A stretch of 64,000 nucleotides of DNA, from contig JBANSL010000013.1 of the NCBI GenBank assembly GCA_037127255.1, forward strand, positions 65,785,688 to 65,849,687, read 5' to 3'. The DNA is from Persicaria tinctoria. Its lineage: Eukaryota; Streptophyta; Magnoliopsida; Caryophyllales; Polygonaceae. This document shows positions 23,558 to 33,920 of the stretch, in pieces. Made by a program: the position numbers and the translations under genes. A model generated the notes under the pieces. That model saw only the letters and a list, made by a program, of their open reading frames with translations. It had not been told where the DNA came from and did no database searches. Each line of letters starts with the position of its first letter. Within the stretch, counting starts at the first letter, position 1.

Positions 23558-26500
23558 TGTTGTAGGAGAAGGAAATCGAGAATGCAAATTAAAATACGAA
23601 TAAAGCAAAGCAAACCAGATTCCGTCCCTTGCAAATGGTTACAAGACTTCCTCCCGATGCAGCAGCGGGAAGTCAGGATCGATCCACGAGGAAGCGTGTC
23701 AGCGGATGAATCTCACGACAGAAGTCGGCTACAGATGCTCGACCTCGAGTAAGGTTACTCGACAGAAGGTCAGGCAAGTCGAAATAAGCAAGCAGCAGTC
23801 ACAGGTTTTGGTCGATATCGAGGAGATTTTACTCGATATCGAGTAAAGTTTCGTCGACGTCGGGTTCCTGCAAACCAGAAGCTACAGCGATCTAGGCGAT
23901 CGAAAATCAGTAGTCGATGTCGACCAGTTTTGGTCGATATCGAGGAGAAACAGAAACTTTGAAACGAAAGAAAATAAAGACAAGGCTTTGCGAAATAAAC
24001 TATGTATGAAAGAAAACTTCCAAGATTGGGGTTTGCAACGACAATAACCAAGCATGCATAAGGCAAGATAAATAACAATAATCATGCAAATCGCATCGAA
24101 GGATTAAGCTTTCGCCTTTTCCAACAATTAGACAACTCTTTCAAGAAACCCTAATTGTATCTACCGATTTTAGGTTTACAATTCAAGTTGTTAGCATGGA
24201 TCTCCATTGAATGAGTAATAAACACATAAAAGGTAGTAGATGCTTGTTGTGAGCCTAATTTGTCATGTTTAACAGTAACTTTTATATCGATTTCTGCATA
24301 CATTGCATACATTTGGGTTAGAATAATACAGAATCTGTGTAGTTTACACTTATTTGCAATATATGGAGGTCTACACAAGTTTTTGTTATATTTGACAGAA
24401 ATCGGACGCACTTTGGAGCTTAAAGGAAACTCATGGAGAGGCTAAGAATGGTGCAGCTGGAGAAAAGGCCATTTTTCACCATTCTTCGTTCTGAATCAAG
24501 CTTTGATTTCTTCATGAGAGTTGTAGCCCTCGAAAAGAGCTTTCCAACGCATGGTCATATGCGTCAATCCGACGAACGAGGACTCGAGAAAGTGCGTTTT
24601 AAGAACAGAGCATAAAGCTGAGAAATCTTTACTCGAGATCGAGTACACTCTACTCGAGATCGAGAAGAGCCTGGTCGAGAAAGAGTTGATCAAGAAGCCG
24701 AGCACGAAGACGCAGACCACCTCTACTCGATCTCGAGAAGGCTTAGTCGAGATCGAGGAGCCCGGAGCCAAGGTCCGAGCATGTCGAGTAGATCCACCCG
24801 GGAAGACCTAGTCGATGAGCAAATCTACTCGATACAGAGTAGAGCTACTCGAGATCGACTAGACCTCCGAGCCATGTCCGAGCCTTGTCGAGCACCAGTC
24901 ACCCGAGAACACCAGTCGACGACGAATCCTAGTCGATGTCGACGAGCCCTTGTTGATGTCGAGTAGACCAGCTTCTGGAAACGCGTCGCCGTGAGCAGTC
25001 CGAGTAGAGTTGGGAATCCTTGGGGCCGAAGAAATCCGAGATTGCCGAGATACATCAAGTTCTATCCATGGAAGGGAAATCTATCAACATGAAGAGACTT
25101 ACCTAGTTTAGATTTATCTTTCCCTATTTTAGATTTAATTTCATTATAGCTTTTATTTATCATTAAGCCTTTTAGATATAATTTTAGATATAGATAGAAG
25201 ATTCTATCCTTGATTAGCAAGGTTTAGAAGACTATAAATAAAGCCCTAGGGGCTGGTTTTTCATTCAATTTCAATCACACAAGTTTAGGGAGAGAGATAG
25301 TTCCACAGAAAAGTTTTAGGAGTTCTAAAGTTTTTAGGGTTTTGGCATTCTGCGAAAGTTGATTGCCGGGATTGTAAAGGCTTTGAATATAGTTTAATGC
25401 AAGTTTCTTTTTATACATCAATGTCTGCGATTGCAATGAGGCGTGAGTAGTCCACCCACTTCTGGGGCTGGGGTGAGCCCGACGGTGGCCATGTGAGATG
25501 ATACAGTAAAGGTCAGATCTTTTTATGCAATTCGTCTTCTATCCCTATAAGCATGATTCTTTTGCGAGAGTTGAAGGTGATCCTTGTTTGTGTTATTGAA
25601 GCGAAAGTGATCTTAATGCAACTTGGGTTAATTATGTGAAAAGGGTTAGTAACAATTAGGGTTTATGCGAAAGCCTCTATATGCCTATTTGTTAGTAACG
25701 AAAGTTATTTTGATGGAAAGCATGATCTTTTATGCCTTTATGTGTTACTTTGCATGGTTATCGTTGTGGTGTTGATACCTTGGCCTTGGAAGTCTTTTAT
25801 TATATTGATTTATTTCTGTCGAAAATCTGAGTTTTGGTTCGAAATTTGCAATTTAAAGTTTCTGTCTTTCTTGTTGATACAGAGGAGAGTCTCGTCGATA
25901 TCGAGTAGGACCTTAGTCGATATCGAGTACGGTTTTGGTCTAGGTCGAGTTGATTTTTCTTCTGTTGTCGTCGATCTGAAGTTTCAGTTCTTACTAGCTG
26001 TCGTCGATCTCGAGTACCACCTAGTCGAGATCGAGTACGCCTGTTGCTTTGTTTTATTTTCTGCTTTGCTTTGTCTTTTCTGTTTTCGTTTTGTCCATTG
26101 CTTTTATTTGTTATTTTCTGTTTTATTTCTGTTTCCGCCCTTGCCTTTTTTGCTTTTATTTCTGTCTTTTCTGCTGCTTGTCTGTGAGAATCTGTTGCTA
26201 CCTAAGAACTGCTGACGTGCTTCCTCGTGGATTCGATCCTGACAACCTTCTACTACAACGGGAGGAAGTCTTGTATTTATTTGCTGAGACAGGGAAGTCA
26301 GTCTGATCTTTATTTTATATTTATTTCATACTTGACCATCCTCATGCAACAACAATGCTCAAAACATGATAAAGGTCGGATTTTTACCTCAAATACGCAT
26401 AGCTATCGTCGGGCTCGCCCCAGCCCTAGAAGTAGGTGGACTACTCACGCCTCATCGCAATCGCATACATTGATTTAAAAGAAATAACTTGCATTAACTA

Positions 26501-27478
26501 AATTCAAAGTCTTTACAATCCCGGCACTCCAACTTTCGTTGAATGTCAAAACTTTAAAACATTTGAACTCCTAAACTTCTCTGTGTGGAACTACTTCTCT
26601 AGCTTCTGAATTGAATTGAATGAATAAAATCCAGCCCCATAGACTTTATTTATAGGCTTCCAATCCTTGCTAATCAAGGAAAGAAATCTATATCTATATC
26701 TAAAGATAAAACTTTAATAAAAGGAATATTTATCTTAAAAGGAAATATATCTAAAATATCTAAATATCTTCATGTGGCAGATTAATCATCTCTCCATGGA
26801 TAAACCTTGATAGACTCGGATAGATTCGGACATCCTCGCATCCCAACAGGCCCAACTTGACTCAGACAGCCCAACTGCGTCACGCGGCCCAGCAGTGTTT
26901 TTGGTCGATATCGAGTAGTTTACTCGATATCGAGGAACATTGGTGTCGACTTGACTGGCCTGGCTTTCTCGAGTAGCCTCTTCCCGACTTGGCTCGGACA
27001 TGTGGTCTTGGTCTTGTCGATATCGAGTAATTTACTCGACATCGAGGAAGTGTTGCCCGAGTTGTCTTGGTCTTCTTCTTCTCGATTAGGTGCTGCTTCC
27101 TCGAGTCCAGGTGTGGCTTCAAGGCTTGGTTGATATCGAGTAATTTACTCAATATCGAGTAATGCCCTGAACTCGAGTTGGCTTCGTCTTTAGTTCCTCG
27201 ATCAGCTCCTCCTCGACCAGGCTTTGCTCGGACTTCTTTGGTCGATATCGATGAAAGGTACTCGATATCGAGTAAAGTTCAGCCTCCGTCTTTGCTTCTT
27301 GGTTTTGTCCCGGAATGGCTCCAAATTCTGTAATTTTAAACCAAAACTTATGTAGACCTCTATTTCTTGCAAATAAGCATATATTACATAAATTCAACAT
27401 ATTCCCAGCCCGAAATATGCAAAGTGTATAGAATAAGGAGATAAAATGTGCATTTCAACATGGCTATTTTAGTGGACA
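23558..27478 (-). repeat. 3' LTR of the Athila-like element, interrupted by a solo LTR
   Basis: Matches the 5' LTR (32113-33918) base for base in length: 23558-24244 pairs with 32113-32799, and 26355-27478 pairs with 32795-33918. Scattered substitutions of a few percent indicate an old insertion. A TATA box (minus strand TATAAATAAAG) lies at 26644-26654. The 2110-bp insert splits it at 24244. Confidence 0.92.
24245..26354 (+). mobile_element. Solo LTR of a related Ty3/gypsy family, plus orientation
   Basis: 2110 bp starting TGTTGTGAG and ending CAACAACA, with 5-bp target duplication atgct (24240-24244 and 26355-26359). There is no internal domain. It is homologous, in the opposite orientation, to the host LTR from the TATA box (TATAAATAAAG, 25233-25243) onwards: both share the block GGATTGTAAAGRCTTTGAAT and the block ATCAATGTCTRCGATTGC. 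The U3 part is divergent but carries a variant of the same palindrome (TCGAGATCGAG) in clusters at about 24631, 24725, 24810-24855 and 24915-24960. Confidence 0.9.
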
Positions 27479-28740
27479 TCAAATCACCCCATCTTAAGCT
27501 TGCTTGTCCCCAAGCAATAACTTGGATGGTCATTCAGGGGAAGAAATCGAAACTCTCAACATCTTAGATTTATTTTCATATAACCATGCAATCAATTACC
27601 ATCCTCGAAAAGGTACTTGTGCCACAAATCCATGCATGTGCAAATAAAAAGCAACATTTACTCACAAAAGGAAGGTAATGCAAAAACAATTTATGTGACA
27701 AAGCATTAATAATCAAGAGGACTTTAATTTACGCTCAAATAAGGAGTAGATTTGTAAAAGGCTAAAGGTGGGATATTTTTGGCCATGTGGTGTTAATGAT
27801 CCGGGGAAATGGAGTACTTTCTAAACTGAATTTCCGCATTCCTTCTTTTGATTCATCACCTTTCATAATGCTTTTTCCAATAATAATGCTTTTACCTCTC
27901 TAACCTTAGCACTGCCTTCTCGCGAGTCGCAAACATGGGTGTCATGAATAGCCCCGGATACTTAGTGCTTTGGACTCCTCACCTTGTATCCCATCTCGCC
28001 AAACTATTATCTCAGCGAGCAGGGTCGATGTACCTCTATCTCCGGAGATGATCGAATTTTCTTTCACTCATTAAATTTTTCATATTTTTCAAACCATTTC
28101 CCACCATACTCCAATAATAATGATAACAATAACACAATCACCATATAATAATCTCCATAATGTAACATCATTCTCAACATAATCCCCGGATAGGAAATAA
28201 GGTAAAAAATTACAATATTTAGATCATGTGGAGCAATAATTGAAATAAGGCATATTATGGCTTTTGTGTAATGCATAAGCATAGGGAAGGCTAGGATTAT
28301 AACAATGAGCATTATATGTAAATATAAAGTCATCTATCCTCTTATCATGCAATATGTCAAAAGCAACTTCAAATTTTACCTCCTTTCATGGTTTTCAAGA
28401 AAATAATGCACTTCATTGTGACTTCCCTTTACTAGGCAATTTCATGCTATATCTCTAATGAATCCAATTTTGCATCGTCGAGTTCAATTAAAGCTTCCAT
28501 GACACTATTTCTTTGAACAATTTACAAGCAATGAGAGATGTCTCATAGAATTTTGAGTTTTAGCCTTATGCATAAAAATTTAAAATTTTACTCAAAATTT
28601 CACCATGTAAAACCAAAAACAAGTATAAAACATATAATAATAATAATGAGCTCTTCCCCCACCCCATACTTAAAATAGACAGTGTCCCCACTGTATAAAA
28701 TCAAATAAAAACAAGACTAAAGGAAAGAACTCACCGAATA
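27479..28740 (-). other. 3' untranslated internal region of the Athila-like element
   Basis: Begins next to the 3' LTR with a purine-rich tract on the minus strand (AAGATGGGGTGATTTGA, 27479-27495), the likely plus-strand primer. Near 28640-28695 it has the CAGTGGGGACACTGTCTATT and TTTAAGTATGGGGTGGGGG motif, common at the 3' side of Athila/Tat elements. No coding sequence; pol would normally lie before this motif and is missing. Confidence 0.7.
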
Positions 28741-28759
28741 ATGCATCGAAAAAAACAGG

Positions 28760-28945
28760 GCTTGTCGAGTACTGTCTTAGTCGATGTCGGGGAATTTTTG
28801 GTCGATATCGACCAACTTACGCGATATCGAGTAACGTTGGTCGAAATCGACTAACAGCTTCTCCTCTCCCCTTGTCGATTTCCACCCCAGGAGCCCATAT
28901 CGACCAAATTGTAGTCGATATCGACCAGGTTTGGTCGACTCTAGT
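28760..28945. repeat. Cluster of TCGATATCGA-type palindromes
   Basis: At least seven variants within about 180 bp (gtcgatgtcgggg, gtcgatatcgacc twice, gcgatatcgag, gtcgaaatcgac, gtcgatttcc, catatcgacc), downstream of the protease stop. Confidence 0.85.
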
Positions 28946-29118
28946 TTTCTTCGACCTGCAAATTTGTTAGTTTATCCGAAAATAAGATTTCACATGAAGT
29001 ATTTAAAAACAAAAACAAACAAAACCAAAACCAAAAGTTTCAAAGTCCCAAAATTCAAAAAGTTTTATATACATGCTCTAGATTTTAGAGTCGCTAGGCC
29101 GACTTCTCCGCTTGTGCT

Positions 29119-30177
29119 TTAAGTGCAGTCAATGTGGGCCCCTTTTGTGCTTGGCCCTTCTCCTGGATCATCTAGGTCCTGATTGTAGTATGCAAGCTCG
29201 GCTGATAGGTGATTGCTTGCATAGTCTCCCTTTTCTCCCTTCCTTTTCTTTCCAGCTCTCATCCTTCGCAGATTTGCTCGCCACGGGGCCTTACCTCCCC
29301 TCAAATTATTTATAAATTTCTTAATGGACTGAGGAGGAGTAGAACTCATACCTGAACTTACCTTTTCGGGCCCAAAACAGAAATCTTCGGGCTTAGGGTT
29401 GGTCGATGTCGAGTAAATTTGGTCGACATCGAGTACAGGGACCCCATACTTAGGCTCTTGGCAAGTCTGGTGCTCAGCAGGGGAAGTCGATGTCGAAGAA
29501 GCTTGGTCGACATCGAGTAACACTTTGGTCAACATTGAGTAACTTTTGTCGATGTCGAGCAGAATTGTGGTGCCTTCCTTCGTTGTTTGCTTGATCCCGT
29601 GGTTGCTGATGCTCTTCACCTCCAGCCATGAAATTTCCTCTTTTGCAGGGCCAAAAGAGAAATCTAAGACCTCATCGCCTATTGTGAAGGTGAGCAATCG
29701 TTGTTTGTCACTAATCTTGGCATCTGCAGTAGCTAGAAATGGTCTACCAAGAATAATAGGGCTAGTAGGATCTTCAGCACAGTCTACAATAAGGAAATCA
29801 GTGGGGATAAAGAACTTACCAACCTGGACAGGGACATTCTCAACCATACCTGTAGGGATGACAACTGTATTGTTTGCCATGTATAGCTTGGCATCTACAT
29901 GTTCTATATACTCTATCTTCACCTTTCGCCACATTGATAAGGGCATGATACTCATGCTTGCTCCTAAATCACACAAGGACTCATATTTATATGGTCCAAA
30001 TCCCATAGTAATAGAAAACTTACCAGGGTCAGGTCTCTTCTCAGGGAAGTGGAGCACTTTGCATTCGCTAGCGATTTCTTAGAGTGATCGCTTGTTGCTA
30101 AGGATTTCCTTGAGGAATTTGACATAAGCAGGCATCTCTTGAAGAGCTTCTGTAAAAGGAATAGAGACATTCAGTTA
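29119..30177 (-). pseudogene. Retroelement aspartic protease with motif-rich C-terminal tail
   Basis: Open from 30057 to 29119, with stops between 30177 and 30057 breaking the link to gag. The pepsin-like retroelement protease fold is clear: FSITMGFGPYKYESLCDLGAS (catalytic D-L-G-A-S), then VENVPVQVGKFFIPTDFLIVD and DPTSPIILGRPFLATADAKIS. The 150-residue tail after this is acidic and repetitive, with LLDIDK, LLDVDQ, VLDVDQ, STSTS and STSTN. These are the translated TCGAYRTCGA motif in two frames. It ends PSTKGAHIDCT with no reverse transcriptase following. The DLGAS form is typical of Athila/Tat elements. Confidence 0.82.
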
Positions 30178-30205
30178 TTAAAGCATATTAACAAAACGTT
30201 TAAAC

Positions 30206-31938
30206 TTACCTGTAGTGGGATCTTTTAGCGCTTTGGAAGGGAAAGACAGTGTCTTTTTTTGTTTTGGAGCCGGAACAGATGTTGGAGTTGTTGCAGAGTC
30301 CTCGACATCGGCCACTTTTTTCCTCAACATCGACAAGGGTCTGCTCGATATCGACAACAATTGTCGATTTTGAGTTGCTGTGCTGCGTAGCTAAGTCTGG
30401 GCTTGGATTCTCCTCCATGTCGAGTTGTGGCTTGTCGATATCGACCAAATCTTGGTCGACATCGAGTTGCTGCTGCTCATTGTCAAGTTGTTGTTCTGCT
30501 TTGTCATGCTGCTTTCCAACCTCTGGCTCGCGTAGTTGATGCCCGCTCCTGAGTTTTACAGCTGCGACGTGTCCGGTCTTCCCTTTAGGATTTGGTTCTG
30601 TTTGCCCAGGGAGTTGTCCGGTCGGTCGTGGGATTTGTGCTGCGAATTGACCCATCTGGGTCTCTATGCTCCTCTTCCATATATCCAGCTCTCCAAATCT
30701 TGTGTTGAAATTCTGGAGCTGATTATTGATGGCTCTTGTAGACTGCTGGTTCTGTGCATGATTACGGCGCATCTCATCAAGGATCATCTGCAGATCATCC
30801 TTCCGTTGATCTCTCTCTAGATGTCCTGGAGCTCTGTATGGTGGGGGGTTCCTAGGGGCACCTTGGTTCCATTGTGGTTGCTGAAACCTTTGGTCCCCCA
30901 TATAGCAATTGGACCCCCTGCATAAGCTACCTCTTCGTGGTTTTCTGCCATCCTGACTTACTCTGTGTGTGGGCACTCAGTAGTGGTGTGCCGCTTTGAT
31001 CCGCATTCGATGCAGGGATGGTTGACAGAAAGATATTTGACTTGTTTGAGGAGCTTGTGATTCTGATCTCTGTAGTACTGCTCCCTGACATCTGGGTCAA
31101 TCTCCTTGGAAGGCTCATAGAGGGGCATGGATGGGGCGGGCCTAGCATAGGCATCTTCATCATAGTTTGTTGAAGCCCCATATTTGTTATCATAGTTGGT
31201 GAGCTTGTCGAGTACACCCCATGCGTTAGCTGGTGGCATCGTCAGATACTCATATCGAGTATACTGATTGATCCTATCCTTAGTGGTCTGGTCAAGAGAA
31301 TTGAAGAATATCTCCTGAATGACATAGGGTGGTTGTCCATGAGTAGGGCAAGATCGCAGCAGTTCCTTGTATCGTTCCCATGCTTTTGCCAGCGGCTCCC
31401 CAAGCTTTTGTTTGAAAGCTGTAATCTTCTGGCGGAGGAGTGCTGTTTTGGCAGGAGGAAAGAATTTGTTGAGAAATTCCTGTTCCACTTGAGCCCATGT
31501 GGTGAGGGATCTTGGTTTCAGTCCTTCAAGCCACTTCAATGCAGGACCGGCGAGAGACCAAGGAAAGGCCTTCATCTTGACATATTCCAGAGTAGTACCT
31601 TCAGCAAGAGTACGACACATGTCAGAAAAATTGGTAATATGTTGAAGAGGGCATTCATTAAATCTTCCATGAAAAGCATTATTTTTAAGTTCAATAAAGA
31701 AGTGAGTGCAAATTTCATAGTTATTCTGAGGGATTAGAATGGCCGATTCAGGCACGACGAGAGTCAGATGCATGTAATCCTCTTCAGTGGTAGGGTATTG
31801 GGAAAGCTCAGCTTCTGCTTGCCTTCTTCGCTCAGCTTCATGTTCCCTACCTGCTCTCTCAGTGGCGAGAGCAACATTGTTGGCGGCCAGTTACCTCTGA
31901 AGCCTCTATATCAGTTGTTCCTGTATTTCTGCGGCTGC
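30206..31938 (-). pseudogene. Athila-like gag, broken
   Basis: Retrotrans_gag core at 31773-31160 (AFPWSLAGPALKWLEGL, TTWAQVEQEFLNKFFP, EPLAKAWERYKELL, FFNSLDQTTKDRINQY), then a zinc knuckle CIECGSKRHTTTEC near 30970-31011. A frameshift near 30960 moves into the C-terminal half (QNFNTRFGELDIWKRSIETQ, GQLPGQTEPNPKGKTGHVAA). The likely start ATG at about 31938 is followed within 12 codons by TAG and soon TAA. The C-terminal half contains QLDVDQDLVDIDK, VVDIEQTLVDVEE and similar repeats that arise from the TCGATATCGA motif. It cannot make full-length gag. Confidence 0.82.
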
Positions 31939-32090
31939 CATGGCTCTTTTTAGTTTAGCGTGGACGTGTAGAAGGCGTTTCGGTTCGTCTAAGCCGTCAA
32001 ACTCAGGTGGTTGACCAGAACGGCGCATACACTTGCGAAGTAACTCAAAAGAAAAAGTGAGATCTAACTACCTAAGGTGCGAATGATAAC

Positions 32091-32110
32091 TTCCCCGGCA
32101 ACGACGCCAA
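32091..32110 (-). promoter_or_regulatory. Primer-binding site of the Athila-like element
   Basis: Minus strand TTGGCGTCGTTGCCGGGGAA, two bases after the end of the 5' LTR. Closely resembles the TGGCGCCGTTGCCGGGGA type (tRNA-Asp primer) common in this clade. Confidence 0.8.
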
Positions 32111-33083
32111 TTTGTTGTAGGAGAAGGAAATCGAGAATGCAAATTAAAATACGAATAAAGCAAAGAAAATCAGATTCCGTCCCTTGCAAATGATTACAAT
32201 ACTTCCTCTCGATGCAGTAGTGGGAAGTCAGGATCGATCCACGAGGAAGCATGTCAGCGGATGAATCTCATGGCAGAAGTCGACTACAGATGCTCGGCCT
32301 CGAGTAAGGTTACTCGGCAGAAGGTCAAGCAAGTCGAAACAAGCAAGCAGCAGTCACAGGTTTTGGTCGATATCGAGGAGATTTTACTCGATATTGAGTA
32401 AAGTTTCGTCGACGTCGGGTTCCTGCAAACCAGAAGCTACAGCGATCTAGGCGATCGAAAATCAGTAGTCGATGTCGACCAGTTTTGGTCGATATCGAGG
32501 AGAAACAGAAACTTTGAAACGAAAGAAAATAAAGACAAGGCTTTGCGAAATAAACTAAGTATGAAAGAAAACTTCCAAGATTGGGGTTTGCAACGACAAT
32601 AACCAAGCATGCATAAGGCAAGATAAATAACAATAATCATGCAAATCGCATCAAAGGATTAAGCTTTCGCCTTTTCCAACAATTAGACAACTCTTTCAAG
32701 AAACCCTAATTGTATCTACCGATTTTAGGTTTACAATCCAAGTTGTTAGCATGGATCTCCATTGAATAGGTAATAAACACATAAAAGGTAGTAGATGCTC
32801 AAAACATGATAAAGGTCGAATTTTTACCTCAAATACGCATAGCTATCGTCGGGCTCGCCCCAACCCTAGAAGTAGGTGTACTACTCGCGCCTCATCGCAA
32901 TCGTAGACATTGATTTAAAAGAAATAACTTGCATTAACTAAATTCAAAGTCTTTACAATTCCGGCACTCCAACTTTCGTTGAATGTCAAAACCCTAAAAC
33001 CTTTGAACTCCTAAACTTCTCTGTGTGGAACTACTTCTCTAGCTTCTGAATTGAATTGAATGAATAAAATCCAACCCTATAGG

Positions 33084-33094
33084 CTTTATTTATA
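33084..33094 (-). promoter_or_regulatory. LTR TATA box
   Basis: Minus-strand CCTATAAATAAAGCC, conserved in the 3' LTR (26644-26654) and in the related solo LTR (25233-25243), so it is very likely the core promoter. Confidence 0.75.
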
Positions 33095-33343
33095 GGCTTC
33101 CAATCCTTGCTAATCAAGGAAAGAAATCTATATCTATATCTAAAGATAAAACTTTAATAAAAGGAATATTTATCTTAAAAGGAAATATATCTAAAATATC
33201 TAAATATCTTCATGTGGTAGATTAATCCTCTCTCCATGGATAAACCTTGATAGACTCAGATAGATTCAAACATCTTCGCATCCCAACAGGCCCAACTCGA
33301 CTCGGACAGCTCAACAGCGTCACGCGGCCCAGCAGTGTTTTTG

Positions 33344-33720
33344 GTCGATATCGAGTAGTTTACTCGATATCGAGGAACATTGGTGTTGACTTGACTGGCC
33401 TGGCTTTCTCGAGCAGCCTCTTCCCGACTTGGCTTGGACATGTGGTCTTGGTCTTGTCGATATCGAGTAATTTACTCGACATCGAGGAAGTGTTGCCCGA
33501 GTTGTCTTGGTCTTCTTCTTCTCGATCAGGTGCTGCTTCCTCGAGTCCAGGTGTGGCTTCAAGGCTTGGTCGATATCGAGTAATTTACGCGATATCGAGT
33601 AATGCCCTAAACTCGAGTTGGCTTCGTCTTTAGTTCCTCGATCAGCTTCTTCTCGACCAGGCTTTGCTCGGACTTCTTTGGTCGATATCGATGAAAGGTA
33701 CTTGATATCGAGTAATGTTC
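33344..33720. repeat. Four-copy array of paired palindromes in LTR U3, 112-113-bp period
   Basis: gtcgatatcga begins at 33344, 33456, 33569 and 33681. Each is followed by a second, related half (actcgatatcgagg, actcgacatcgagg, gcgatatcgagt, cttgatatcgagt) about 20 bp on. Inter-pair DNA is weakly similar (CTCGA.CAG, GGCTT blocks), so this is a degenerate tandem repeat in which only the palindromes are strongly kept. Confidence 0.85.
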
Positions 33721-33920
33721 AGCCTCCGTCTTTGCTTCTTGGTTTTGTCTCGGAATGGCTCCAAATTCTGTAATTTTAAACCAAAACTTATGTAGACCTC
33801 TATTTCTTGGAAATAAGCATATATTACATAAATTCAACATATTCCTAGCCCAAAATATGCAAAGTGTATAGAATAAGGAGATAAAATGTGCATTTCAACA
33901 TGGCTATTTTAGTGGACACC

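Larger units (their letters stand above)
23558..33918 (-). mobile_element. Athila-like Ty3/gypsy LTR retrotransposon without pol
   Basis: About 10.4 kb including a 2.1-kb nested solo LTR. Minus-strand order: 5' LTR 33918-32113, PBS, gag (31938-30206), protease (30177-29119), long 3' region with the GTATGGGGTGGGGGAAGAGC motif (about 28650), PPT (27496-27479), 3' LTR 27478-23558. The LTRs start TGTCCACT and end CTACAACA. Without the nested insert both LTRs are exactly 1806 bp. No reverse transcriptase, RNase H or integrase is present between protease and 3' LTR, so it must have moved in trans. The gag style (..GQLP..TE.NPKG...AVKLRSG) points to the Athila/Tat clade. Gag and protease carry stops and frameshifts. 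Confidence 0.88.
32113..33918 (-). repeat. 5' LTR of the Athila-like element
   Basis: 1806 bp, TGTCCACT...CTACAACA on the minus strand. U3 holds four regularly spaced palindrome pairs (33344-33720) upstream of a TATA box at 33084-33094. Further palindromes lie in R/U5 (32364-32510). Confidence 0.92.

Noticed and set aside
26049..26306. Hydrophobic frame rich in Phe/Leu resembling a membrane protein
   Set aside because: Lies in the U5 part of the solo LTR; homologous LTR sequence on the other element does not keep the frame.
23758..33700. Repeated short palindromes considered as a CRISPR array
   Set aside because: Plant LTR context, spacers not unique or equal in length at unit scale, and repeats degenerate. 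They are LTR palindrome pairs.
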